This document shows, in pieces, positions 11,588-20,692 of a DNA stretch of 64,000 bases (position 1 is its first letter; every line of letters begins with the position of its first letter). The stretch is from Cannabis sativa. Lineage: Eukaryota; Streptophyta; Magnoliopsida; Rosales; Cannabaceae. The stretch covers positions 63,194,211 to 63,258,210 of the forward strand of contig NC_083604.1 of NCBI RefSeq assembly GCF_029168945.1, read 5' to 3'. The position numbers and the translations under genes were made by a program. The notes below the pieces were generated by a model. That model was not told the origin of the DNA. It did no database searches and saw only the letters and a list, made by a program, of their open reading frames with translations.

Positions 11588-12500
11588 AAGATGTTAAAAA
11601 CTTACTTGTTAGTAAATCTAGGTCCTGGTAAAATATATTCCAACAACTGACCTCAGAGCTATGATAATGATTTACTTTCAAGAAATATGGATTTAAAACG
11701 ATGTATCTGTGATTTGGATGTGATTCATGTTGATCTATGTGCTTATTGATGATTGATTGATGTTTGTAAAATTTTTACATAAAATAATTAGAATTTCGTT
11801 CTGAAATTATTTTTCTTGGATAGTATGGAAAAAATTAAGTAATTCACTTTTTTACAGAACTTAATTTCGATTTTATTTGAATTAGTTATGATTTTTTTTT
11901 AAAAAAAAAAAAAATAAGGAGGTGTGACACCTCCATGCGCACGCGGATACCCGTAAAACTCGGGTGCACACAGTTTTGGACACGCTGGTGTTCGAGGTTC
12001 CACACCCATTTGGGCAAACTTTTGTCTAAAAGTTGGCCCCCTGCGCTCGCGGAGAGGTTGCATGCAGCCTCTTGCGCCGTGCTTTCTCGATCAGGATGCC
12101 CAATCCACGATGCATACCATCCGCACCAAATCCAATCTTTTTTTCTATTTTTTCATGCTTTTTCATGGAATTAATTTTAAATTTTTTGTATAATCTTGTA
12201 TTAAGACTTTTATTTTTCAAATCTCAAATCTAATTATGAGAATAAAATTAATTTATTTTTTAATAATTAATTAATTTTAGATATTAGTAGATTTTAAACC
12301 TGAGAATGGATAAAATTTAATTTTTTGCTTAATTGGTTATTTTATTTTTAAAATTTGATTATTTTATCTTATTTTTAAATTTAAGGTCAGATATTTTATA
12401 TTTTATATTATTTAAATTAATTTTATAAAATGATCTTGTTTGATATTTAAAATAAGATATATTTTTAATTAAAATAATCTAGAAAATTTTAAAAAATCTA
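11588..12500 (+). mobile_element. Copia A/B-family fragment: LTR end, primer-binding site and leader (plus orientation)
   Basis: Positions 11588-11645 match, in reverse complement, the first 60 bases of the LTRs at 44889 and 56033, ending TTCCAACA. CTGACCTCAGAGC follows, a mutated form of the tRNA-Met primer-binding site. The next 0.85 kb matches the copia A leader (44870 down to about 44100) inverted, including the GCATGCAGCCT palindrome island near 12060. Homology fades near 12490. It is a truncated copy in the opposite orientation to the cluster at 24-58 kb. Confidence 0.75.
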
Positions 12501-13426
12501 ACTATATATATTGTGCATCCCCGTGGGGAAAATGTGCATCCCTAGATGTGAGTTATAAGAAATAAAAAGAGACTATTAATATACTACTAATGAATGATTT
12601 TTTTTTTATTTAGAAAATGTAACGAAAAAAAAAGTAAAAATAGTTTAAAAAGTATCTAGATGTCACATAAGCTCTCTTATGTTTAATTTAATAATTAATA
12701 ATACATATTAAAAGTAAAATAAAATAATTAAATAAATAATAAAGGTTAACAAAAATATTTAGGAACAAAAAAAATTGATTAGTTTTAAAAGAAAAAAATA
12801 ATTAAACAAAAGAAATGTACAAATGAATGTTAATTTAGTTTATAAAATTCAACATCATTACTCCTAATTGTAAATTTATAAAATTAATTTGAAATATTAT
12901 TTGTATTATTTTATTTTTTATTATTATTTGAGATTTGAAATGTATAAATTATTATTAGTATTATTGAACTTCTTTTTTTCTTCTTTTATTTTTCTATACT
13001 TAGATATAATAAAAATTATATTACATCTTTTATTCTTAATAAAGACTAAATAATATTATTTTAAAAATAAAAAAAAAAAAACTAAATAATATTAATAGTT
13101 TATCTTTTAAATTTATCTACAGTATTAAATGTAGGTACAGTTGATTAATCACTTATTAATAATGATGATCAAATTAATAAAAATCTTAAATAAAGTAAAT
13201 GGAGAAAACAAAGAATATGAAAGATAACGTGACCTCTCTATATATAGATATATGTGTATATATATAAATAGTAATATGGTTAAGAATAAATTTATTTTAA
13301 ACAAAGTATGAATGATAATAGAGAATTGAAATGGAATTAAAATAAAAATAGCATGCACTTTATAAAAAAAATCATAAAATAATAATTAAAAGTAGAAAAA
13401 AAAATAGATGTTTAGAAATAGAAAAT
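12501..13426. other. AT-rich intergenic DNA
   Basis: No coding frame is supportable. The stretch is dominated by poly-A/T runs and simple AT sequence. A short GTGCATCCC duplication occurs at 12514-12543. The stretch holds no RNA gene that I can recognise. Confidence 0.6.
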
Positions 13427-13539
13427 AAAACTTATATTAAGATCCTAAATCAATAAAAGTATACTTTCAAAAAAAATGAATGTATATATATAAATATATA
13501 TATTCATATATAATCATACAAATAAAGTTTATTATTAAA

Positions 13540-13838
13540 GGGAAATTTGATTTTCTATGCTTAGAAAATCAAAAAATTTGATTTATAAACCAATAATTAA
13601 AACCCTAAAAAAACTATACCTTTTTTTTCAAAACCCCAAAAATACCCCCAAACTAAAACTATCTCTCTTTCTCTCTCTATCTAGCCGGTCCCAATAATCC
13701 CACACCCCAGGTCCGATGGTCGGACCATGGGGTCCGATGGGGTCCGACCAATCGGACCCATCGGACTTGGTCGGACACCATCGGACCCCCAAGGTCCGAC
13801 CATCGGACCTCTCTCTTCCCCTCTCTCTCAAATCGCAG

Positions 13839-13872
<34 letters not shown>

Positions 13873-14446
13873 AAAGCCGACCATCGGACCCATCGGACCC
13901 GACCATCGGACCCATCGGACCCATCGGACCCGACCATCGGACCCTTTCTTCCTCTCTCTCCAAAATCGCGAAAAAAAAAAAAAAAAAAAAAAATTCAAAG
14001 GTCCGATGGTCGGACCTTGGGGGGTCCGATGGGTCCGACCATCGGACCCCCAAGGTCCGACCATCGACCTTGTCTTCTTCCCTCTCTCAAATCGCAGAAA
14101 AAAAAAAAAAAAAAAGTTTCGAATTTTTTTTTTTTTTTCTTCAGATTTCAGAGAGGGTCGGAGGTGGTGGAGGTGTGGGTTCGGTTGGCTCTCCGTCGGC
14201 GTCTCGGTCGGAGGTGGCATTCGCCGTTCTGCGATGGTTGGTTTTGGGTGGAAGGGAGGTGGATCGGCAGTGTGTTTTGGTGGGTTTGATTTGAGAGAGA
14301 AAGGAGGAAGAGAGAGAAATGGTTGAGAATAATGAGGGGGGTATTTTGGGGTTTAGGTAAAAGTAGTCCTATTTTTTAAAGAGTTATAAGTATTAGTTTA
14401 AATAATTAATTTAGGTATAAAAAATGCATAGAAACTCAAATTTCCC
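13540..14446. mobile_element. Non-autonomous TIR DNA transposon (MULE- or hAT-like) with 8-bp TSD
   Basis: The element starts GGGAAATTTGATTTTCTATGC and ends with the inverted copy (GCATAGAAACTCAAATTTCCC), with looser inverted homology continuing inward (CCCCAAAAATACCCCC at left, the complement of GGGGGGTATTTTGGGG at right). TTATTAAA flanks both sides (13532-13539 and 14447-14454). The interior has GGTCCGA-type repeats, poly-A tracts and a GC-rich stretch (14150-14300) quite unlike its surroundings, with no transposase. Long TIRs favour a Mutator-like element; the 8-bp duplication would also fit hAT. Confidence 0.8.
13690..14090. repeat. GGTCCGA / TCGGACC palindromic repeat modules separated by poly-A
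   Basis: Dozens of copies of GGTCCGAT and its complement ATCGGACC are packed in both orientations into three modules. Each module ends in CTCTCTC(A)AATCGC and a poly-A run (about 13839-13870, 13971-13992, 14098-14115). Open frames across this area encode only low-complexity GPIG/RTHRT runs and I do not call them genes. Confidence 0.85.
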
Positions 14447-14720
14447 TTATTAAAATAGTACATTGAGAACAAAGTGAAAAAACTTCATATCCAATATGAT
14501 TAAGCCACCATATCTATATTGAAATTTCAAAAAATAAAGCTTATATTGAGTTCCCAATTTAATAAAGTATACTTTCAAAAAATAAATGTATATATATACA
14601 TATATATAATCATAGAAATGAAAATTTATTATTAAAATAGTATTTTGAGAAGAAAGTGAAAAAACTTCATATTTAATATGATTAAGTTACCATACTTATA
14701 TTACAATTTTAAAATTAATA

Positions 14721-16550
14721 ATAGTAAAATTGAATCAAATTCAAAAAATTTACCTTAAAAAAGTAATCTAAATTGTTGACATGATATTCAATAATTTTTT
14801 TTTTTTATTTTGTATTTCAAAATATCCTCTTATCATATATAATTATGATTATATAAAAATATTTCTTATGAAGGGTGATAGTAATAACAGAAACTTAAGA
14901 TAATAAGATATATATAATATAACTTTGTAACACTAAAAAAAGGAATTACACTTTAACTATACTTAAATTTAACTTAATAATAGAAATAAATATAGTGTAA
15001 ATTATAAAGTGAGAAGACACTTTTATTATTTGATAAATACAATGTCTATTAAAAAAATTTTTTCTATTTTTTTTTTTTTTGAACAGATTTTTTATTAATG
15101 AGTTATTGTTATTAATAAATGTTAAATATAAAAAAAAAACAAAAAAATTTGAAATTAGAAACAATAGAACATTAAAAAAGAGAATGCCACATCATCTCTT
15201 CAAAATCCTCTTTTATATATATATATATAATAGTAAAAAATTACGTGCGAGGTATGTATACTAATTTTATGTTAGATATTTTTTACTTTGTTTAAAAGAT
15301 ATAATTAACAATTAAAGAAAAAATATTATTACTTATTAGGTGAGATTATTATTATGTATATCTAAATAATGTAATTTATAATCTTGACAATTAAAAGTAA
15401 ATACTGGATGTAATATATTATAGTGTTTAAGAAAACTTGATAATTTAAGTGTAATATGTTCTTAAGATAATCCAAAAATAAACTAAAAATTCATGTTCAA
15501 ATACTAAAGAAAACACAACTTAAATGTGTGTGAAATAAAAAAGAAAATTAAAAATCAATCTCTAAATTATTGATAATTGAAGATAACATCTATCTAAAAG
15601 TTGTAGATAAAAAATCTCTTTTTTACAAATTATAATGTGAAATGTTTTAGTTAAAATACTTTATATATATATGGAACACTTCTAAATGGGTAATACCCAT
15701 TGATGGTCACTAAAAAAATTAATAAGGTAACAATCTAATAACTTTTTATGGCAAGTTTCTAATAATTATTTTTTTAAAAAAAATTATATTTATTTTTTAT
15801 AAAATTAGAAATAATAATTATAACCAATACTTTGAAAAAATTATAAATTATTTTTAAAAATTAATTGAAATTACTACTTTATAATTTTATGAAATTGTGA
15901 GTTTATTAATAATTTATTATTGTAAAACTAAGAATCATTTACATGTATATTAATGTGTTTTTTTAATAGGAGAATAAGAGCTTGATTGTGGAATCCAATT
16001 GTCTTAATATTATTTTATGCTCTTGAAAATAAAATGCTACAATACTTCTTAGTTCTTACTTAGGGTATCATTGTTAGAGAAATATTATTATCATCTAATG
16101 ATTTTTTTGATATTACCATGCATCATTCTCCTAGAATAACTAATGAGGTGTTGTTCATTATTTATATTATTAAGATTGGAAGATGATAATTTTGTCTAGG
16201 GATCAAGTATAATTTTTTGTGCCGAAATTCTTGTATTGGCCATTGCCATTATTCAATAATGTTTATGACACTTTTTTTCTTCATTCATTTTTTTTTTGTT
16301 AAAATTTTCTTCATTGATTTTGTTCTTATAGATTTTGGTAAGCTCAAGTATTTTTTAAAAAATAAAAACAGATAAATGATTAGCATCAAATATCAGTTCA
16401 AATATTAATGAGATTTTTTTTATTTTTATTTTATTATTTTATTATATATAAATAATATTTTATTATTTTATTAAATATAAATAAAAAGTGACCACGAATT
16501 TCTCATAAACCAAGAATTTAGTTATATAGGCACACTTTATATAGAATAGA
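14721..16550. other. AT-rich intergenic DNA with a MITE-end motif
   Basis: No coding frame is supportable. At 15674-15708 there is an AATGGGTAATACCCATTG motif preceded by GGAACACTTCT. It resembles the left end of the MITE at 16554 and may be an independent end or remnant. Otherwise only AT microsatellite-like tracts are seen (15216-15228, 15660-15671). Confidence 0.5.
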
Positions 16551-16553
16551 TAT

Positions 16554-16980
16554 ATATGGGTGCACTCTTAATGGGTATTACCCATGAATAGGTAAAATTA
16601 GAAAATTTTGAGTTTTTATGCTTAATTTTTCTATCTAATTAAAAAAATCTCTCATTTTTATATCGTATGGGATGAGATTGTTCAATCGGTAAAAAAAAAT
16701 TAAAAAAAAAAGTTTTTTAGCAAGAAAAATAAGAAAAGAAAAAGTTGAGTTTGAGTTAAATATTTTTGTATGAACATATTTTTGATATAGTGTAAAAATA
16801 GATATTTTTTGATATTTTTTTAATTAAGTAGTTAAATTAAGCATAGAAATTTAAATTTGTGATTTCATTATTCGTTATTTGATCAAAATTTGATAATTTG
16901 ATATTTTTAAAATTAATATTTATAGTTAAATTTGTTTAGTAACTATTCATGGGTAATACCCATTAAAAAGTGTTTCATAT
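16554..16980. mobile_element. MITE with ATGGGTATTACCCAT terminal inverted repeats
   Basis: The left end near 16558 reads GGTGCACTCTTAATGGGTAT and continues TACCCATGAATAG. The right end near 16945-16972 is the inverted counterpart (CTATTCATGGGTAATACCCA, then TTAAAAAGTGTTTC). Interior sequence is AT-rich without a frame. TATATA lies on both flanks, so a TA duplication cannot be told from background. Family is uncertain (Tc1/mariner- or Mutator-like). Confidence 0.6.
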
Positions 16981-17860
16981 ATATATATTGATGATTTTGA
17001 ATTGTAACCTTATTGCCAAAGATGCTGGGTGGCTAGTATTGCTCTCATTGAATAAATAATCAGCATTAATAAATTATTATTTCTTTGACAGGAATATTAA
17101 CTTTAGCTTATGAACAAAACAATATTTTTGAATGGTGTTTCACTACAAATGACAAATGAGTGTGAGAGAAGCCCAAATTTAATTATGCGTTTGCACTCTC
17201 CTAGGAACCTTCATAAGCTAACTAAACAAATTCCTCAATTACTACATTGCTTTTTGGAGATAATATTGTTATTTGTTAGTTGAATATGTTTATTGATGTA
17301 ACAACTTATATTTGTTTACAACTTATATTTGGTTAACAGTTTCTCATATTATTTATTAAATTAAAGTTTGTAGAATTTGATATTAAAATGCAGTAATAAA
17401 CAACATGTCACATCTTACAATATTTGGCATTTTAAGATACCTATTAGTATTTTCCATTTAAGTATTTTTTTTTAAAAAAAAATAAGTATTCTTTGTTAAT
17501 GAAATAGTGAACACCCCATTTATCAAACGGCATATTATCACCAACCACATATACTTGAAAAAACTAAGAAAAATACTCTAAAACATCAGCCAGTACAATA
17601 TTGTGTTTCAATTTTTGAAAAAACTAGAAGAGCCATTTATGAAAATCTAGCTTTTCAAAGAATCTAAGAGACTCTTTTATTAATATCAATCAAATCCCTC
17701 CACAACCCCAACTCAATCTTACATTGATTCACTTCTATTCAACATAACATTATAAAAATGCAACTAAGATAAAGCCTAGGGAAATAGAAGGGATATCCAC
17801 TTGGATTGTTTTGTTATAATATAATCCTCCAAATATGTCATATCCACTAGTTAAAAAGGT
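16981..17860. other. Intergenic / upstream region of the C2 gene
   Basis: AT-rich sequence with no supportable coding frame. It becomes less monotonous from about 17500, which may be the distal promoter of the gene at 17981. I could not assign specific regulatory motifs here. Confidence 0.5.
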
Positions 17861-17872
17861 AATGGTATACAC

Positions 17873-17880
17873 TATATATA
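17873..17880 (+). promoter_or_regulatory. TATA box of the C2-domain gene
   Basis: TATATATA lies 101 bp upstream of the ATG at 17981. This leaves room for a start site around 17905-17912 and a roughly 70-nt leader rich in CTC/CAA, which is ordinary for plant mRNAs. Confidence 0.65.
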
Positions 17881-17980
17881 ACTCTAAATCCAATACTACT
17901 CAACATCAAAAACCAAAACTACTTCTCATTCTCTCAAGCTCAAACTCGATTCCTTTCATTTAGAAAGAAAGAAAAACATA

Positions 17981-18586
17981 ATGGGCATTCCACAAATTAA
18001 CTCTTCCCTTAGTCTAGAGCTGAAAATTGTAGAAGCAAAAAGTGTAGAATCAAAACCAAGAGGTGACCTGTTTGTGAGATGTTATCTTCCAGTTGGAAGC
18101 AACAAAAGAAAAGTTGGGATCGACACTAAAGAAATCCCCACCAAAAAGGACCACGTTTGGAATGAAACTTTCTCTTTAGAGTGCTCTGGGATTGAGGACA
18201 ACAAAGTGGACATCACCAAATTGATAAAGCAAGAGAAGTTGGTTTTGGAGCTGAGGTGGAGAAACAGAGTGCCAATTCTTGGGAGAAGTGGTTCAAAACT
18301 GTTGGGCAGTGCTGAGATTGCATGGAAAGATGTTAGTGAGTCACCAAACATGGTGTTAGACAAGTGGGTGACCATGGCTCATTCAAGTGGTGAGCTTAAA
18401 CCAGCTAAACTTAAAGTGAAGATCAGTGTGAAGGTTTTGAGTGAAGAACATATATTTGAGAATAAGAACAGCTCAGTCTCAGAGGAGTGTGGGTGTAAGG
18501 ACAGTCATAATCATAATCATGCTTTATACGCATGTGATGAATACTATTACGTTCTTGCTCTAACTGCTGCTTTAGACGCTCTTTAA
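17981..18586 (+). CDS. C2-domain protein (SRC2/BAP-like), single exon
   Basis: A 201-residue ORF with an ATG in good plant context (AACATAATGGGC) and a TATA box about 100 bp upstream. Residues 8-150 form one C2 beta-sandwich: LELKIVEAKSVESK at strand 1, DLFVRCYLP, then VWNETFSLEC and LVLELRWRNRV. This resembles the plant SRC2 and BON1-associated proteins, small membrane- or phospholipid-binding C2 proteins linked to cold and defence signalling. Few of the Asp residues of a calcium-binding C2 are evident, so calcium binding is doubtful. The tail after about residue 155 is unusual: CGCKDSHNHNH, then a hydrophobic end YYYVLALTAALDAL that might anchor to membrane. There are no introns or breaks. 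It is the only intact host gene in the window. Precise orthology is unproven. Confidence 0.88.
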   Translation: MGIPQINSSLSLELKIVEAKSVESKPRGDLFVRCYLPVGSNKRKVGIDTKEIPTKKDHVWNETFSLECSGIEDNKVDITKLIKQEKLVLELRWRNRVPILGRSGSKLLGSAEIAWKDVSESPNMVLDKWVTMAHSSGELKPAKLKVKISVKVLSEEHIFENKNSSVSEECGCKDSHNHNHALYACDEYYYVLALTAALDAL

Positions 18587-18902
18587 TTTGCCACAACATT
18601 CTATATTAACCTTCTTTCTTATTAGGTTTGCCAAATTCATTTACTAATTTGGGTTTTGGTTAGATCATGGAGCTAACAATTCTTCTTGTTTGGAATACAA
18701 TATTTGTAATTAATATAACTTCTTTATTCAATATATACATACTATAGATTTTCATTTACGATGCTAATCTTTTATTTATTTATTTTATATTTCTCACAAA
18801 ATCTTTGAAGTGTGGTTGATTACCTAGCACCTCATTCATGTATTGATAATATAATTGTAAATTTTATTTTTGAACGAAGAAAATTAGGTACTTATTAATC
18901 AA
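18587..18902 (+). other. 3' UTR and downstream flank of the C2 gene
   Basis: T-rich sequence after the TAA. AATACAATATTTGTAATTAA near 18694-18713 resembles a plant near-upstream poly(A) element, so the mRNA probably ends around 18715-18750. Beyond that I see ordinary AT-rich intergenic DNA. Confidence 0.5.
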
Positions 18903-19534
18903 TGGGCTATTTACAAAAAATATGAGAAAATAAAGATAAGTTTTGATATATATGGCATAAAAAATTAATTACACTAAATATGACAATTTAAAAAAACTTA
19001 TAAATATGGGAAAAAGTCTTGAGGAATGCCATAAAAAACTTTAAATTTGTGTTTTTTTTTATTTATTTTTTCTTTTTTTAAAAAAAAATAAAATACTAAA
19101 ATAAATAAAAAAAATGATCTTAACTATAGATATTATTTTTTTTTACAAAAATTAAACTTGTTTTTTTTTATTTAAACTACTATTTTTTTTCTTTGATTTT
19201 TGTTAAAAACTAATTATTTCATTAAAAGCAAAAAAAAAAAAAAAAAAAAAAACCAGTTTTATCAACATCATCCTGAAAAAAAAAACAATATAAAAAATTA
19301 TAATCTAAAGATAATATAAACTTTAAAAATCAATTTCATCAACATTGAAAGAAACTAATAATTTCATTAAAAGAATAAAAAAAATAGTTTCATTATGTTA
19401 TTAGAATTTTTTTTCAAGTTACTTTTTTATTATTTTGTTTTTATGTTGGAAACTTACACTTATATTTTGTTATTAAATTATTAGTATGCATTATGTGTTG
19501 TTTTGATTATCTTTGTGATTAGTATTTTTTTTTT

Positions 19535-19566
19535 TTTTTTGTATTTGTGTGTGTGTGTGTGTATGT
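19535..19566. repeat. (GT)n microsatellite
   Basis: A short run of TG dinucleotides (GTGTGTGTGTGTGTGTAT) in the loop of the inverted repeat. Confidence 0.85.
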
Positions 19567-20289
19567 TTTTATTTGATTGTCTGATGAAACTGGTTTCAAT
19601 TAACTTTATTATTAACATTTGTATTTTGTTATGATTTTTTATAACGTCAAAACTGGTTTGACATGTCGAAATTGGTTTCACAGGTTTTAACTGTTCTGTA
19701 ATGGGGTTGCTCCATTTTTATGATATTATTGTATATTTTTTAGTTTGTATAAAATCAGTTTTATTATTGTATGATATTTGAACAACAATTTTTATTTTAT
19801 TTTAATTAATCAGTTTCCGACACACATATTATTTTATTATTTTCATAACTGGTTTTTTTTAAGTAACTAGCTTTTATAACTGATTTTTTTTATTGTTGTT
19901 CATAATTGAGTTTTATTCAATTTTTTATTAATTTATTTTAAGAAACTGGTTTTTATTTGTTTGTTTTTATTTTGGTTGTTTTACTAACTGGTTTCTGACA
20001 TTTCACTGTTTTTTTTTATTCTTTTATGGTTTTATTGCATTTTTGTCTCTTTAATTTTCTTTGTTTCTTTTTTTCTCTTTGATTTTAATTTATGATTCTC
20101 TTTGTTATATTTGCTGCATATTGTATGTTTAAATTAACTCTAATTTTTGAGCAAGCAAATAAAAAATTAAATGCCAAAATAAAGAATGAAGTTAGAAGTT
20201 TGATTATTAGGTATTGATATAAAATTTATATGTTCGAAACTGGTTTTTAAATTTAGTATCGTTAATTTGTAAAAGTTTAGCTATTAGGC

Positions 20290-20630
20290 ATTGTGTATTT
20301 TTTATTATATTATTGATGAAACTATTTTATTTTTTTGCCTCTTTTAATGAAATAATTCGTTTTTTTTTAATATTGATGAAACTAATTTTTAAAGTTAGTA
20401 TCGTTTTTAGATTGTAATTTTTTTTTATTATCTTGTTGATGAAACTATTTTTTGTATTCTTTAAATGAAATTATTAATTTATTTCAATGTTGATGAAACT
20501 AGTTTTTAAAGTTTAGAATCTTTTTAGATTATGATTTTTTTATATTGTTTTTTTTCAGGATGATGTTGATGAAACTGGTTTTTTTTTTTTTCTACTGTTT
20601 TTAATGGAATAATTAGTTTTTAACAAAAAA
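20290..20630. repeat. Degenerate tandem repeats of about 120-150 bp in the right arm
   Basis: Three successive units share TTAATGAAATAATT, then GTTGATGAAACT(A/G)GTTTTT, then AAAGTTTAGAATCTTTTTAGATTATGATTT-like order. They extend the right arm of the inverted repeat and show how its loop side was amplified. Confidence 0.55.
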
Positions 20631-20692
20631 ATAAATAAATAGTAGTTTAAATAAAAAACAAGTTTAATTTTTGTAAAAAAAAATAATATAAA

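Larger units (their letters stand above)
6694..11590 (-). mobile_element. LINE-1: L1-type plant LINE, full-length layout but dead
   Basis: Reading the minus strand from 11569 there is an ORF1 with DUF4283 and a degenerate zinc knuckle. ORF2 follows, with endonuclease, reverse transcriptase and a C-terminal zf-RVT domain. This order is diagnostic of plant L1-type LINEs. Both ORFs carry many stops and frameshifts. The 5' end abuts a copia fragment near 11588, the 3' end abuts the SIRE LTR, and an LTR-like block sits inside at 7152-7531. No poly(A) tail is seen because the 3' end is cut by the SIRE insertion. Confidence 0.88.
13427..14720. repeat. Two-copy tandem duplication of an AT-rich segment
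   Basis: Copy 1 (13427-13539, continuing at 14455-14534) and copy 2 (14535-14720) share the ordered landmarks AGTATACTTTCAAAA, TATATATAATCATA, TTTATTATTAAA and GTGAAAAAACTTCATAT. Copy 1 is split by the TIR element 13540-14446. Copy 2 retains the uninterrupted site, which independently proves the insertion. Confidence 0.8.
19130..20692. repeat. Large imperfect inverted repeat (arms about 250 bp, loop about 1.05 kb)
   Basis: Left arm 19130-19380 and right arm 20455-20692 are reverse complements over nearly their whole length. Shared landmarks are AAATTAAACTTG / CAAGTTTAATTT, ACCAGTTTTATCAACATCAT / ATGATGTTGATGAAACTGGT, and CAACATTGAAAG / its complement. The loop carries many copies of (G)AAACTGGTTT. 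Long foldback arms suggest a Mutator-like or foldback element, but I could not fix outer termini or a target duplication. Confidence 0.72.

Noticed and set aside
13628..14326. Several overlapping open frames on both strands in the GGTCCGA region encoding G-P-I/R-T-H-R repeats with poly-Lys or poly-Phe runs
   Set aside because: They are direct translations of a palindromic simple repeat and poly-A tracts, open in many frames at once, with no domain and no plausible start context.
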